A stretch of 18,042 nt of DNA from Phycisphaerales bacterium (GTDB taxonomy: Bacteria; Planctomycetota; Phycisphaerae; Phycisphaerales; UBA1924). Every line of letters starts with the position of its first letter. Within the stretch, counting starts at the first letter, position 1. The DNA lies in the NCBI GenBank assembly GCA_003511945.1, contig DOJA01000169.1, positions 1 to 18,042 on the forward strand. The letters run 5' to 3'. This document shows, piece by piece, positions 1 through 7,597 of the stretch. The notes below the pieces were generated by a model. It did no database searches and had not been told where the DNA came from. It saw only the letters and a program-made list of their open reading frames with translations. The position numbers and the translations under genes were made by a program.

Positions 1-2
1 GG

Positions 3-395
3 GGCGCGGGGGGAGCAGGGGGGGTGCGGGCGATGCTCGACGCCCCGCAGTTCAAACAGGCGGTGCTGAACCTGATGCTCAACGCGACGCAGGCGATGGA
101 GCCCCTCCGCGCCAGCGACCCCGCCCGACCCCGCGAGCTCATCCTCCGCACCCGGCGCGGCCCGGCGGACGACGGCATGCCCACCTGGCGGCTCCATGTC
201 ATCGACACCGGTCCGGGCATCCCGCCCGAGACGGCCGCCAAGCTCTTCACGCCCTACTTCACCACCAAGGCGGGCGGCACGGGACTGGGGCTGCCCACCA
301 CGCGACGCCTCGTCGAAGAGCACGGCGGGCGCATCGAGGTCCACTCCGAGCCCGGCAAGGGCTCGGACTTTACGATCACCGTCCCCGCGGCGTAG
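3..395 (+). CDS. Sensor histidine kinase, C-terminal ATPase part (5' end outside window)
   Basis: Only the last 130 residues are visible; the frame is open to the left edge, so the start lies outside the window. The visible part is a GHKL/HATPase_c catalytic domain that binds ATP and phosphorylates a histidine further upstream. An N-box (LMLNATQAM), a G1 box (DTGPGIPPE), an F-box (LFTPYFTTK) and a G2 box (GTGLGL) come in the usual order, and the protein ends soon after, as NtrB-like kinases do. The spacing and the short F-to-G2 segment look like the NtrB/AtoS type, but the sensor domain is not visible and the signal is unknown. The stop is only 12 nt before the dehydrogenase gene, so the two could be co-transcribed. 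No response regulator for it is seen here. The class is certain; the specific role is not. Confidence 0.9.
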   Translation, partial: GAGGAGGVRAMLDAPQFKQAVLNLMLNATQAMEPLRASDPARPRELILRTRRGPADDGMPTWRLHVIDTGPGIPPETAAKLFTPYFTTKAGGTGLGLPTTRRLVEEHGGRIEVHSEPGKGSDFTITVPAA

Positions 396-407
396 TCTGC
401 GATCCTC

Positions 408-1196
408 ATGAACACTGACCTTTCGTCACGCCAGGCGCTCGTCTGCGGCGGCTCGGCGGGCATCGGGCTCGCCTGCGCGATTGAACTCGCGGCGCTCGGG
501 GCGAGTGTCACCCTGGTCGCGCGCCGCGCTGAGGCCCTGAGCCAGTGCGCCCGCGAGTTGCCGACTCCCGCGGGGCAGCGCCACGACTGGCTGGCGCTGG
601 ACCTGTCGGACCCCGGGAGCGCCCGCGCGGGGGTGGAATCGCGGGTCCGCGCCGGCGCGCGCTACCACATCCTCGTGAACAACACCGGCGGCCCCCCGGA
701 GGGCACGGCGCTGCAGAACTCGGCGGAGGAGTACGCCGGCGCGTTCCGCGCGCACCTGCTGACGCCCCAGGCGCTGGTCCACGCGCTGGTCCCGGGCATG
801 CGCGAAGCGGGCTACGGGCGGATCGTGAATGTGCTCTCCACCTCGGTGAAGGCGCCGATCCCAACGCTGGCGATCTCCAACACGATCCGCGCAGGCGTGG
901 CGGCGTGGGCCAAGTCGCTCTCGATCGAGCTCGGGCCGCACCAGATCACCGTGAACAATGTTCTTCCGGGGTTCACCGCAACCGACCGCCTGCGGGACCT
1001 CCAGCGGGAGTGGTCGATGAAGCAGGGGATCACCGAAGAGGAACTGCGCGCGAGGCACCTCGCGACCATCCCGATGCGCCGGTTCGGGGAGGCGAGCGAG
1101 ATCGGCGCCGCCGTCGCGTTCCTGTGCACCCCCGCGGCGTCGTACATCAGCGGGATCAATCTCCCCGTCGACGGCGGGCGCACGCCCACGCTGTAG
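408..1196 (+). CDS. Short-chain dehydrogenase/reductase with atypical active site
   Basis: 262 residues, the normal length for a classical SDR. The Rossmann fold is clear: a nucleotide loop GGSAGIG at residues 14-20, an NNTGG motif (normally NNAG) at 91-95, a PGF motif around 187-189 and a C-terminal INLPVDGG typical of FabG-like proteins. The active-site Ser is at 144. At the usual +13 and +17 positions, where Tyr and Lys of YxxxK belong, there are Ser157 and Arg161 (SNTIR). It therefore belongs to an SDR subgroup lacking the canonical proton donor, and its reaction cannot be read from the fold. It is first in a plus-strand run with the aldehyde dehydrogenase and the deaminase, so a role in the lower kynurenine pathway is inferred. 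No good ribosome-binding site precedes the ATG, and the next gene starts 20 nt after the stop. It could still be an ordinary reductase of unknown substrate. Confidence 0.9.
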   Translation: MNTDLSSRQALVCGGSAGIGLACAIELAALGASVTLVARRAEALSQCARELPTPAGQRHDWLALDLSDPGSARAGVESRVRAGARYHILVNNTGGPPEGTALQNSAEEYAGAFRAHLLTPQALVHALVPGMREAGYGRIVNVLSTSVKAPIPTLAISNTIRAGVAAWAKSLSIELGPHQITVNNVLPGFTATDRLRDLQREWSMKQGITEEELRARHLATIPMRRFGEASEIGAAVAFLCTPAASYISGINLPVDGGRTPTL

Positions 1197-1216
1197 ATTC
1201 ACGCCCGCTGCACCCC

Positions 1217-2686
1217 ATGCTCACCGTCCGCAACTTCATCAACGGCCAGTTCACCGAGCCGCGCGCGGGACGCTGGCTGGAGAACTATGAGCCCGCCACC
1301 GGCGCGCCGAGCGGGCGCCTGCCCGATTCGGACGAGCGGGATGCGAGCGACGCGATCGACGCCGCCGCCCGCGCCTTCCCGGCGTGGGGCGCCACGCCCC
1401 TCGCTGAGCGGGCCCGCGTGCTGTTGCGGCTCGCCGACCTGATCGAGCGCGACGCGGAGGCCATCGCCCGCGCCGAATCCGACGACACGGGCAAGCCGAT
1501 CCGGTTGGCGCGCTCGATGGACGCCCCACGGGCCGCGCTGAACTTCCGCTTCTTCGCAGGGGCCGCGACGCACTGGCGGTCGGAGTTTCACCGCACCGAT
1601 CTGCCGGCGGAGCAGCACGCCTGGGCGATGAACTACACGCTCCGCAAGCCGGTGGGAGTCGTGGGGCTGATCTCGCCCTGGAACCTGCCCATCTACCTGC
1701 TGTCTTGGAAGATCGCCCCCGCCATCGCCAGCGGCAACACCTGCGTGTGCAAGCCCAGCGAACTGACGCCCGTGACCGCGCACATGCTCGCGGCGTTGTG
1801 CGCGGAGGCCGGCGTCCCGCCCGGCGTGGTGAACATCGTCCACGGGCTCGGCCCGAAGGCGGGGGCGCCGATCGTCGCCCACGAGCGCACCCGCGCCGTC
1901 TCCTTCACCGGGGGCACAGCGACCGGGCGCACGATCGCGTCGCTCGCGGCGCCGCGGTTCAAGAAGACCTCGCTCGAGCTCGGCGGCAAGAACCCGACCA
2001 TCGTGTTCGCCGACGCGGACCTTGAGCGCGCCGTGCCCGAGGCGGTCCGGGCCGCGTTCACGAATCAGGGCCAGGTGTGCCTGTGCGGGTCGCGCGTGCT
2101 GGTCGAGCGCTCGATCTTCGATGAGTTCACTCGGCGTTTCGTCGAGCGCACACGGGCGCTGCGGGTCGGCGATCCGCGCGAAGATGCCACCGATCTCGGC
2201 GCGCTGATCTCGGCGGCGCACCGCGAGAAGGTGCGCGGCGCGATCCGGCTCGCCCTTCAGGAGGGCGCGAGGGTCCTCCTGGGCGGTCCGGACACGCCGG
2301 CCCTGCCCGAGCGCTGCCGCGACGGGTTCTTCCTGGCGCCGACGGTGCTGGTGGGGCTCGGGCCGGTGTGCCGCACGATGCAGGAGGAGATCTTCGGACC
2401 GGTCGTCGCCCTCGCGCCGTTCGATGACGAAGCGGACGCGATCGCGCTGGCCAACGCATCCCCCTTCGGCCTGTCGGCCAGCGTGTGGACGACCGACCTC
2501 TCCCGTGCGCACCGCGTCGCCGAGCGACTCGACGCCGGCACCGTGTGGGTCAACTGCTGGCTGGTCCGCGACCTCCGCGTCCCCTTCGGCGGGGTGAAGC
2601 AGTCAGGGCTGGGCCGAGAGGGCGGCGAAGAGGCCCTGCGCTTCTTCTCGGAGCCGACGAATGTGTGCGTTCGGTATGAGACCTGA
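1217..2686 (+). CDS. nbaE: 2-Aminomuconate 6-semialdehyde dehydrogenase
   Basis: 489 residues, full length for the aldehyde dehydrogenase superfamily. It oxidises 2-aminomuconate semialdehyde to 2-aminomuconate with NAD+, competing with the aldehyde's spontaneous cyclisation to picolinate. Visible signatures are the oxyanion Asn156 in SPWN, the cofactor Lys179 in CKPSE, the nucleotide segment SFTGGTATG at 229-237, general base Glu254 in LELGGKNP, nucleophile Cys288 in NQGQVC, and a C-terminal PFGGVKQSGLGREGG. The sequence reads like the hydroxymuconic/aminomuconic semialdehyde dehydrogenase branch, including the NFRFFAG stretch near 109-115. Substrate choice rests on that resemblance and on the decarboxylase and deaminase in the same locus. 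The frame is open far upstream, but ATG 1217 gives the family N-terminus (LTVRNFINGQ). No clear ribosome-binding site is seen. The next gene is separated by a repeat element. Confidence 0.9.
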   Translation: MLTVRNFINGQFTEPRAGRWLENYEPATGAPSGRLPDSDERDASDAIDAAARAFPAWGATPLAERARVLLRLADLIERDAEAIARAESDDTGKPIRLARSMDAPRAALNFRFFAGAATHWRSEFHRTDLPAEQHAWAMNYTLRKPVGVVGLISPWNLPIYLLSWKIAPAIASGNTCVCKPSELTPVTAHMLAALCAEAGVPPGVVNIVHGLGPKAGAPIVAHERTRAVSFTGGTATGRTIASLAAPRFKKTSLELGGKNPTIVFADADLERAVPEAVRAAFTNQGQVCLCGSRVLVERSIFDEFTRRFVERTRALRVGDPREDATDLGALISAAHREKVRGAIRLALQEGARVLLGGPDTPALPERCRDGFFLAPTVLVGLGPVCRTMQEEIFGPVVALAPFDDEADAIALANASPFGLSASVWTTDLSRAHRVAERLDAGTVWVNCWLVRDLRVPFGGVKQSGLGREGGEEALRFFSEPTNVCVRYET

Positions 2687-2690
2687 GATG

Positions 2691-2795
2691 CTACCACAGA
2701 GCACACAGAGCACACAGAGAGGGGAGGTGGTATGACATGATGCTGGTGCTTTTCGCCCTTCATCTCCTCTGTGCTCTCTGTGGCCTCTGTGGTAG
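2691..2795. repeat. Imperfect inverted repeat built of CACAGAG units
   Basis: The left arm (2691-2719, beginning CTACCACAGAGCAC) and the right arm (2767-2795, ending CCTCTGTGGTAG) are reverse complements at 25 of 29 positions, with a 47-nt spacer. Each arm contains three CACAGAG units spaced 9 nt apart. The whole can fold into a long hairpin. Its layout resembles the scattered CACAGAG repeats seen between genes in many environmental bacteria, probably a non-autonomous REP- or MITE-like element. It fills the gap between the aldehyde dehydrogenase and the deaminase gene. Confidence 0.85.
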
Positions 2796-2808
2796 AAATG
2801 AACTCCGC

Positions 2809-3234
2809 ATGACTGACACCTTCATCTCACCTCGTGGCCCCGAGCCGGTCGGCCCGTACCCGCACTGCAAGCGGGTGGGGAACCTGCTGTTTGTCTCCGG
2901 GCTCGGCCCGCGTCTGCGCGGCTCCAAGGACATCCCCGGCGTGACGCGCGATGCGTCGGGCCGGGTCATCGATCACGACATCGAGCAGCAGTGCCGCGCT
3001 GTCTTCGACAACCTGCGCTCCTGCGTCGAGGACGCGGGCTCGTCGTGGGATCGGATCGCGGATGTGCTGGTCTTCCTGACGCACATGAAGCGGGACTTCC
3101 AGGCCTACAACCGCGTCTTCGCCGAGTACTTCGCCGGCCCGGGCAAGCCCAACCCCACGCGCACAACGGTGGAAGTGACGGCCCTGCCCACGGACATCAA
3201 CATCGAGGTCAAGGCGATCGCGACGATCGGGTGA
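2809..3234 (+). CDS. nbaF: RidA/YjgF-family 2-aminomuconate deaminase
   Basis: 141 residues, the usual length of a RidA-family trimer subunit. Features are the N-terminal PVGPYPHC segment, a LFVSGLGPR strand, and the C-terminal TRTTVEVTALP followed by NIEVKAIA. Arg118 corresponds to the substrate-carboxylate Arg105 of E. coli RidA. Lys135 stands where E. coli RidA has Glu120. In kynurenine gene clusters this family hydrolyses 2-aminomuconate to an oxalocrotonate-type product plus ammonia; the place next to the semialdehyde dehydrogenase supports that role over generic enamine hydrolysis. The frame is open back to an ATG at 2737, but the extra 24 residues are hydrophobic and encoded by the repeat hairpin, so ATG 2809 (MTDTFISPRGPEPVGPY) is preferred. 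The gene ends 19 nt from the convergent kynB stop. Confidence 0.85.
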   Translation: MTDTFISPRGPEPVGPYPHCKRVGNLLFVSGLGPRLRGSKDIPGVTRDASGRVIDHDIEQQCRAVFDNLRSCVEDAGSSWDRIADVLVFLTHMKRDFQAYNRVFAEYFAGPGKPNPTRTTVEVTALPTDINIEVKAIATIG

Positions 3235-3253
3235 CCGGCGCGGCGACGGGTTG

Positions 3254-3874
3254 CTACCCGATCGTCCTCAGCACCGCGCGCACCGGGCTGGCGTCGAAGC
3301 CGATCAGGCGCAGGGGCAGCGCGATCAGTTCGAACACGCCGTCGGGGACCTCCTTGAGCACCAGTTGTTCAAGGATCGAGACATCGTGACGAAGGAACGC
3401 CTTGTGCGCTGGGAGGTCCTTGGAGTCGAACAGGTCGACGCTGGGGGTGTCGATCCCGATGAGCACGACGCCCCGGGCGGCGAGGGACTCGACCAGTTCG
3501 ACGCTGATGGCCGCGAAGTCGGTGTTGAAGTGGGCCGGGTCGGGATAGGTCGCGGTGCGCAGGAGCACGCGCTTCTCGGTGACCATGCGGGCCAGGTGCG
3601 AGGGCTTCACGCGCTCGGCGCGCCCGACCCGGGCGGTCACGACCTGGCAGGGGCCGAGGTAGCGCTCCAGCGGGACGCTGTCGATCCCGGGGGCGCCGGG
3701 GCCGTAGTGGTTCGGGCCGTCGGCGTGCGCGCCGGTGTGGACGGTCGCGTGCAGGGCGCTGAGCGTGACGGGCGCGCCGTCCTCGATGCGGCACTTGACC
3801 TCGCGCCTGGGGCGCTCATCGCCGGGCCACACCTGCAGTCGATCGTCGATTGGGGGAGAAATGTCGTACAGCAT
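3254..3874 (-). CDS. kynB: Kynurenine formamidase (cyclase family)
   Basis: 206 residues, matching bacterial KynB. It hydrolyses N-formylkynurenine to kynurenine and formate, the second step of tryptophan breakdown. The cyclase-family metal motif is present as H46-TGA-H50-A-D52-GPN-H56, with Ala in place of the usual Thr of HxGTHxD. Other family marks are ISPPIDDRLQVWPGD at the start, LPAHKAF with His157, Glu169 in ILEQL, and the end block FELIALPLRLIGFDASPVRA. It is the last gene of the minus-strand arm, 15 nt after the kmo stop, and meets the deaminase gene tail to tail. No Shine-Dalgarno sequence is visible, so it is probably translated from the shared message. The terminal block is characteristic of KynB rather than other cyclases. 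Confidence 0.93.
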   Translation of the reverse strand: MLYDISPPIDDRLQVWPGDERPRREVKCRIEDGAPVTLSALHATVHTGAHADGPNHYGPGAPGIDSVPLERYLGPCQVVTARVGRAERVKPSHLARMVTEKRVLLRTATYPDPAHFNTDFAAISVELVESLAARGVVLIGIDTPSVDLFDSKDLPAHKAFLRHDVSILEQLVLKEVPDGVFELIALPLRLIGFDASPVRAVLRTIG

Positions 3875-3889
3875 GGGGTGGGTACCGCG

Positions 3890-5212
3890 TCACAAGAGCG
3901 AGAGAAGCATGGTTGCGAGCAGCAAGGCCGCCGCGATGAGAGCCGTCAGCACAACCGCGCGCTGGCGCTGCGCCCGGCGCAGGGCCTGAGCGTAGGGGAT
4001 CGTCGTGAACGAGACCATCTCGTAGAGGGAGAGGTACAGCCCGGGCAGCCAGCGCTCCAGCGCGTGCTGGGCGTGCTTCCCGGCGCGGAACGAGGCGCGG
4101 GCGGCCTTGTCGCGCATCTCGATGAAGTTGTCCTGCGCCAGGCGTGCGATGGCGTCGGTGTCGGGCGTGCGCAGGCGCCCGAACTCCTCGAACGCGCGCT
4201 CGACGCTCGCGGGGTGGCGGGCGAGCGCCTCGCTCAGGCGGACGCAGTCCTCGAAGGAGGCGTTCATCCCCTGGCCGTAGAAGGGCACGATGGCGTGGGC
4301 GGCGTCGCCGATCAGCACCGCACCGTCGCCGACATGCCATGGCGAGCACCTCACGGTGACGAGCGACGCGGTGGGGTTCTCCTGGAAGTCGCGCACCAGG
4401 TCGGGGATCAGCGGGACCGCGTCGGGGAACTCGACCCGGAAGAACCACAGGACATCCTCCGCCTTCTTCAGCGCGGCAAATGAGTAGGGGCCTTCGAAGG
4501 GCCAGAAGAGCGTGCAGGTGAACGAGCCGTCGGGGTTGGGCAGCGCGATCATCATGTACGACCCGCGCGGCCAGATGTGCAGCGCGTGCTTCTCCATGCG
4601 GAAGGCGCCGCCCTCGCCCGCGGGGATCGTCAGCTCCTTGTACCCGTGCGACAAGTACGACTGCTGGTAGTCAAAGCGATCGCGGAGCTGCATCGACGCC
4701 CGCACGCCCGAGAACGCGCCGTCGGCGCCGATGGCGTGCTGGAAGGCGACCTCCTCACGCTCCCCCGCGCCGCCCACGAGGACCGCACGCCGCCGGTCGA
4801 AGTCGACGCTCACGCAGCGCCGCCCGAAGACGATCTCCACCCCCGGCTCGCGCTCGGCGGCGTCGAGCATCATGCAGTTGAGCCCCGAGCGCGAGACCGA
4901 GTTGATCGCCTGCGTGCCGTCCTTGCTGTAGCGCTGGAACGAGAGCGAACCGTCCTTCGCGTGGATCATCCGCCCGGGCATGGGGATCGCGCCCGCCAGC
5001 ACGCCGTCGGCGAGCCCCACCCGCCGCAGCGCGTCGATCCCGCGGGTCGAGAGCGCCAGGTTGATCGAGCGCCCGCGCTCGGCGCCGGCGCGACGGGGGT
5101 CCGCGCGGCGCTCGATCAGGCGCACCCGGTGCCCCGCCCGCGCCAGGAACACCGCCATCAACGGACCCGCGAGCCCGGCCCCGAAGATGGTGAACTCGCG
5201 CCCGGTGGTCAT
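3890..5212 (-). CDS. kmo: Kynurenine 3-monooxygenase with hydrophobic C-terminal tail
   Basis: 440 residues. This FAD aromatic hydroxylase converts kynurenine to 3-hydroxykynurenine using NADPH and O2. The FAD loop GAGLAG is at 11-16, the KMO fingerprint RSINLALSTRG at 48-58, substrate-contact candidates are Arg81 and Tyr95, and the second FAD motif GDAAHAIVPFYGQGMN spans 302-317. YEMVSFTTIPY at 397-407 is also typical. Residues about 419-440 are an uninterrupted hydrophobic run after a basic RRAQRQR stretch, which looks like a membrane anchor. The ATG at 5212 overlaps the kynU stop (ATGA), implying translational coupling. The frame runs open further upstream across kynU, but only this start gives the family N-terminus. 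Confidence 0.95.
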   Translation of the reverse strand: MTTGREFTIFGAGLAGPLMAVFLARAGHRVRLIERRADPRRAGAERGRSINLALSTRGIDALRRVGLADGVLAGAIPMPGRMIHAKDGSLSFQRYSKDGTQAINSVSRSGLNCMMLDAAEREPGVEIVFGRRCVSVDFDRRRAVLVGGAGEREEVAFQHAIGADGAFSGVRASMQLRDRFDYQQSYLSHGYKELTIPAGEGGAFRMEKHALHIWPRGSYMMIALPNPDGSFTCTLFWPFEGPYSFAALKKAEDVLWFFRVEFPDAVPLIPDLVRDFQENPTASLVTVRCSPWHVGDGAVLIGDAAHAIVPFYGQGMNASFEDCVRLSEALARHPASVERAFEEFGRLRTPDTDAIARLAQDNFIEMRDKAARASFRAGKHAQHALERWLPGLYLSLYEMVSFTTIPYAQALRRAQRQRAVVLTALIAAALLLATMLLSLL

Positions 5213-6513
5213 GCGAGGGCTTCGCGCAGCACGCCCGCCGCCCGCCAGCAGTCGTGGAAGGAGTTGTACAGCGGCGTCGGGGCGAGCCGGATGATGCTGG
5301 GCTCGCGGAAGTCGCAGACGACACCCGACTCCGTGAGGCGCCGGTGCAGCGCCCGCCCGTCGGCGCTGACGAGCAGCGACAGCTGGCAGCCGCGATGATC
5401 CGGGCCGCTCGGCGTGACAATCTCCAGGCCCCGGGCGCGCAGCGGCGTGAGCAGAGACTCGAGGTAGCCCGTCAGTCGCTGGCTCTTGTGGCGCAGGCCG
5501 ACCATCGTCGCCAACTCGAACAGCCCCAATGACACCTTCAGAGGCGTGAGCGAGAAGATGGGCGGGTTCGACAGCTGCCAGGCATCGGCGCTGCGCACGG
5601 GCGTGAACTCGCCGGTCATCGCGAAGCGCGTGTCGGGGTCGTTGCCCCACCAGCCCTCGCACCTTGGCATCTGGCGGAACGCGTGCTCGCCCGCGCCCCG
5701 GGTGTGGCGCTCGTGCACGAAGCAGCCCGCCACGCTCCCGGGTCCGGAGTTCAGGTACTTGTACGAGCACCACACCGCGAAGTCCGGGCCCCACTCGTGG
5801 AGCGAGAGGGGCACATTCCCCGCCGCGTGCGCGAGGTCCCAGCCGATCGTCACCCCGGCGCGTCGCGCTGCGCCGGTGATCGGGCCGATCTCCATCCGCT
5901 GCCCGGTGACATAGTTGACCCCCGCGAGCAGGACGAGCGCGAGCTCGCCGGCGTGCTGCTCGATCGCCGCGCACACATCAGCGGTCCGCAGCGTGTGCTC
6001 GCCCGCGCGGGGCGCCAGGCGGATCAGGTCGCGCTCCGGGTCGCCGCCCTGGCGCCGGATCTGGCTCGCGACGGCGTACACATCGCTCGGGAAGCACGGC
6101 CCGTCGATGAGGATCCTCCGCCTCGACCCTGTCGGCCGATAGAACGACGCCATCATGAGGTGCAGGTTCACGGTCAGGGAGTTCATCGCCACGACCTCGT
6201 GCGCCCGCGCGCCGACCAGGCGCGCCAGGGGCTCCCTCACGATCTCGTGGTAGCGGTACCACCCGTCGCGCTTCTTGAAATGACCCTCGACGCCCAGTCG
6301 CGCCCAGTCGTCCAGCTCCGCGAGCACGGCGTCACGCGTCGCCCGGGGCATGAGCCCCAGCGAGTTGCCGCAGAGGTAGACCGGCTGGCGCGTGGATGAG
6401 CCCTGGGGCGGCTCGGGGAAGCAGAACCGCTCGCGGAATCCGCGCAGCGGATCGGCCTCGTCCAGCGCCAGGGCGGCGTCCTCGGTTGTGCGCTCCATTG
6501 GGGCGTCGAGCAT
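5209..6513 (-). CDS. kynU: Kynureninase
   Basis: 434 residues, a PLP enzyme of fold type I that cleaves 3-hydroxykynurenine to 3-hydroxyanthranilate and alanine. Diagnostic segments are YLCGNSLGL at 46-54, NSLTVNLHLM at 111-120, the cofactor Asp226 in GWDLAHAAGNVPL, and the Schiff-base Lys252 in SYKYLNSGPGS. The C-terminal DFREPSIIRLAPTPLYNSF is also typical. The length matches human and Pseudomonas enzymes. The start at MLDAPM is chosen; the Met five residues later is an alternative. The stop overlaps the kmo start by 4 nt, and the decarboxylase gene ends 7 nt upstream. A CATAAT hexamer lies six bases before the ATG. Identity is certain; preference for 3-hydroxykynurenine over kynurenine is inferred from the locus. 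Confidence 0.96.
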   Translation of the reverse strand: MLDAPMERTTEDAALALDEADPLRGFRERFCFPEPPQGSSTRQPVYLCGNSLGLMPRATRDAVLAELDDWARLGVEGHFKKRDGWYRYHEIVREPLARLVGARAHEVVAMNSLTVNLHLMMASFYRPTGSRRRILIDGPCFPSDVYAVASQIRRQGGDPERDLIRLAPRAGEHTLRTADVCAAIEQHAGELALVLLAGVNYVTGQRMEIGPITGAARRAGVTIGWDLAHAAGNVPLSLHEWGPDFAVWCSYKYLNSGPGSVAGCFVHERHTRGAGEHAFRQMPRCEGWWGNDPDTRFAMTGEFTPVRSADAWQLSNPPIFSLTPLKVSLGLFELATMVGLRHKSQRLTGYLESLLTPLRARGLEIVTPSGPDHRGCQLSLLVSADGRALHRRLTESGVVCDFREPSIIRLAPTPLYNSFHDCWRAAGVLREALA

Positions 6514-6525
6514 GGGGCGATTATG
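6514..6525 (-). promoter_or_regulatory. Possible leaderless -10 element before kynU
   Basis: On the minus strand CATAAT (complement of 6520-6525) is followed by CGCCCC and then the kynU ATG. A -10 box with its last base at -7 would put transcription start on the A of ATG. The hexamer includes the TAA stop of the decarboxylase gene, so it may be chance. No -35 was recognised. Confidence 0.25.
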
Positions 6526-7591
6526 CCTCCGAACCCGTCGCTCGGCACGCGGGACGCCCGAGGAACTCCAGCGCCGTCCCGCTGAACAAGCGGGTGCGGT
6601 CCGCTGGGGAGAGGTCGGCCATCGAAGCGATGAGCCGCCCCGGCGCCCCCTCGCCCAGCGGGAACGGATAGTCCGATCCCAGCGCCACGCGCTCGGCCCC
6701 GAACAGCCGGATCACCTGGCGCAGGGCGTGGGCGTCGTGAGTCAGGGAGTCCACGAAGAACCGCGCGGGGCGTCCGGTCGCCTCGTCGCGCAGGTACGCA
6801 CGCGGGTTGACTGCGTTGTTCACCGCGCACAGGTCCGGCCGCGAGACGAACCCGTGCTCGATGCGCCCGACCGTCCCCGGGAACGAGCCGCCCCCGTGCG
6901 CGAAGCAGACGCGCAGCGCGGGCAGGCGTTCCAGCACGCCGCCGAAGATCATGGAGCAGATCGCACGGCAGGTCTCCGCCGGCATCCCCACCAGCCAGGG
7001 CATCCAGTACCGGGGCATCTCGTCGCTGCCGAGCATCTCCCACGGGTGAATGAAGACCGCGGCGCCGAGCGCGGCGCAGCGCTCAAAGAACGGGAAGAGC
7101 GCCGGCTCATCGAGGTTCCAGGCGTTCACATGGCTGCCGATCTCGACCCCCGCAAGCCCGAGCGTGCGCACGCAGCGTTCGAGTTCCGCGCACGCCGCCT
7201 GCGGGTCCTGCAGGGGCACCGTGCCCAGCCCGAAGTACCGGTCGGGGCTCTGCGCGCACACCGAGGCGATGTGGTCATTCAGCCAGCGCGAGACCTCCAG
7301 CCCGTCCCGCGCCTTGGCCCAGTACGCGAACATCACCGGGACGGTCGAGAGCACCTGCGCCGTGACCGGGCCGCCCGCGTCCGCTGGCACTCGGGCGCAC
7401 TCCGCGAGCCGCGCCCGCGGATCCCAGCAGTTGGACTGGACCTCGCGGAACACCTTGCCATCGACGACCATCCGTGCGCAGCAGGGCTTGTGCTGGTGCA
7501 GGGAAACCCAGCCCGGATAGCCGAACTTCGCCGACAGGTCCTCCCACTGCTCGGGCGGCGGGAGGATGTGGGTGTGGAGGTCGATCTTCAT
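6521..7591 (-). CDS. nbaD: 2-Amino-3-carboxymuconate 6-semialdehyde decarboxylase
   Basis: 356 residues, slightly longer than known ACMSDs (about 335). It is a metal-dependent amidohydrolase-superfamily decarboxylase that removes CO2 from aminocarboxymuconate semialdehyde, steering the pathway away from quinolinate and NAD. Zinc ligands are visible: His6 and His8 in DLHTH, His182 in IHPWEM, and Asp307 in LGSDYPFPLGE; His232 in AHGGGSFPG is the active-site acid/base. GRIEHGF and RPDLCA near 242-255 are family marks. The frame is open upstream across a heptamer repeat, but only ATG 7591 gives the usual N-terminus (MKIDLHTHILPP). There is no ribosome-binding site in the repeat just before it. 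It ends 7 nt before kynU. Confidence 0.95.
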   Translation of the reverse strand: MKIDLHTHILPPPEQWEDLSAKFGYPGWVSLHQHKPCCARMVVDGKVFREVQSNCWDPRARLAECARVPADAGGPVTAQVLSTVPVMFAYWAKARDGLEVSRWLNDHIASVCAQSPDRYFGLGTVPLQDPQAACAELERCVRTLGLAGVEIGSHVNAWNLDEPALFPFFERCAALGAAVFIHPWEMLGSDEMPRYWMPWLVGMPAETCRAICSMIFGGVLERLPALRVCFAHGGGSFPGTVGRIEHGFVSRPDLCAVNNAVNPRAYLRDEATGRPARFFVDSLTHDAHALRQVIRLFGAERVALGSDYPFPLGEGAPGRLIASMADLSPADRTRLFSGTALEFLGRPACRATGSEA

Positions 7592-7597
7592 GAGAGA

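Noticed and set aside
545..1216. Long N-terminal extension of the aldehyde dehydrogenase
   Set aside because: It overlaps the dehydrogenase gene in another frame and is Arg/Pro rich; the family N-terminus starts at 1217.
3251..4483. 410-aa plus-strand open frame opposite kynB and kmo
   Set aside because: It is antisense to two clearly recognised genes, and its composition (Gly, Val, Asp, Arg, His rich) is what the reverse of GC-rich coding DNA gives.
5213..5974. N-terminal extension of kynurenine monooxygenase
   Set aside because: It lies within kynU out of frame; the FAD-binding segment begins directly after ATG 5212.
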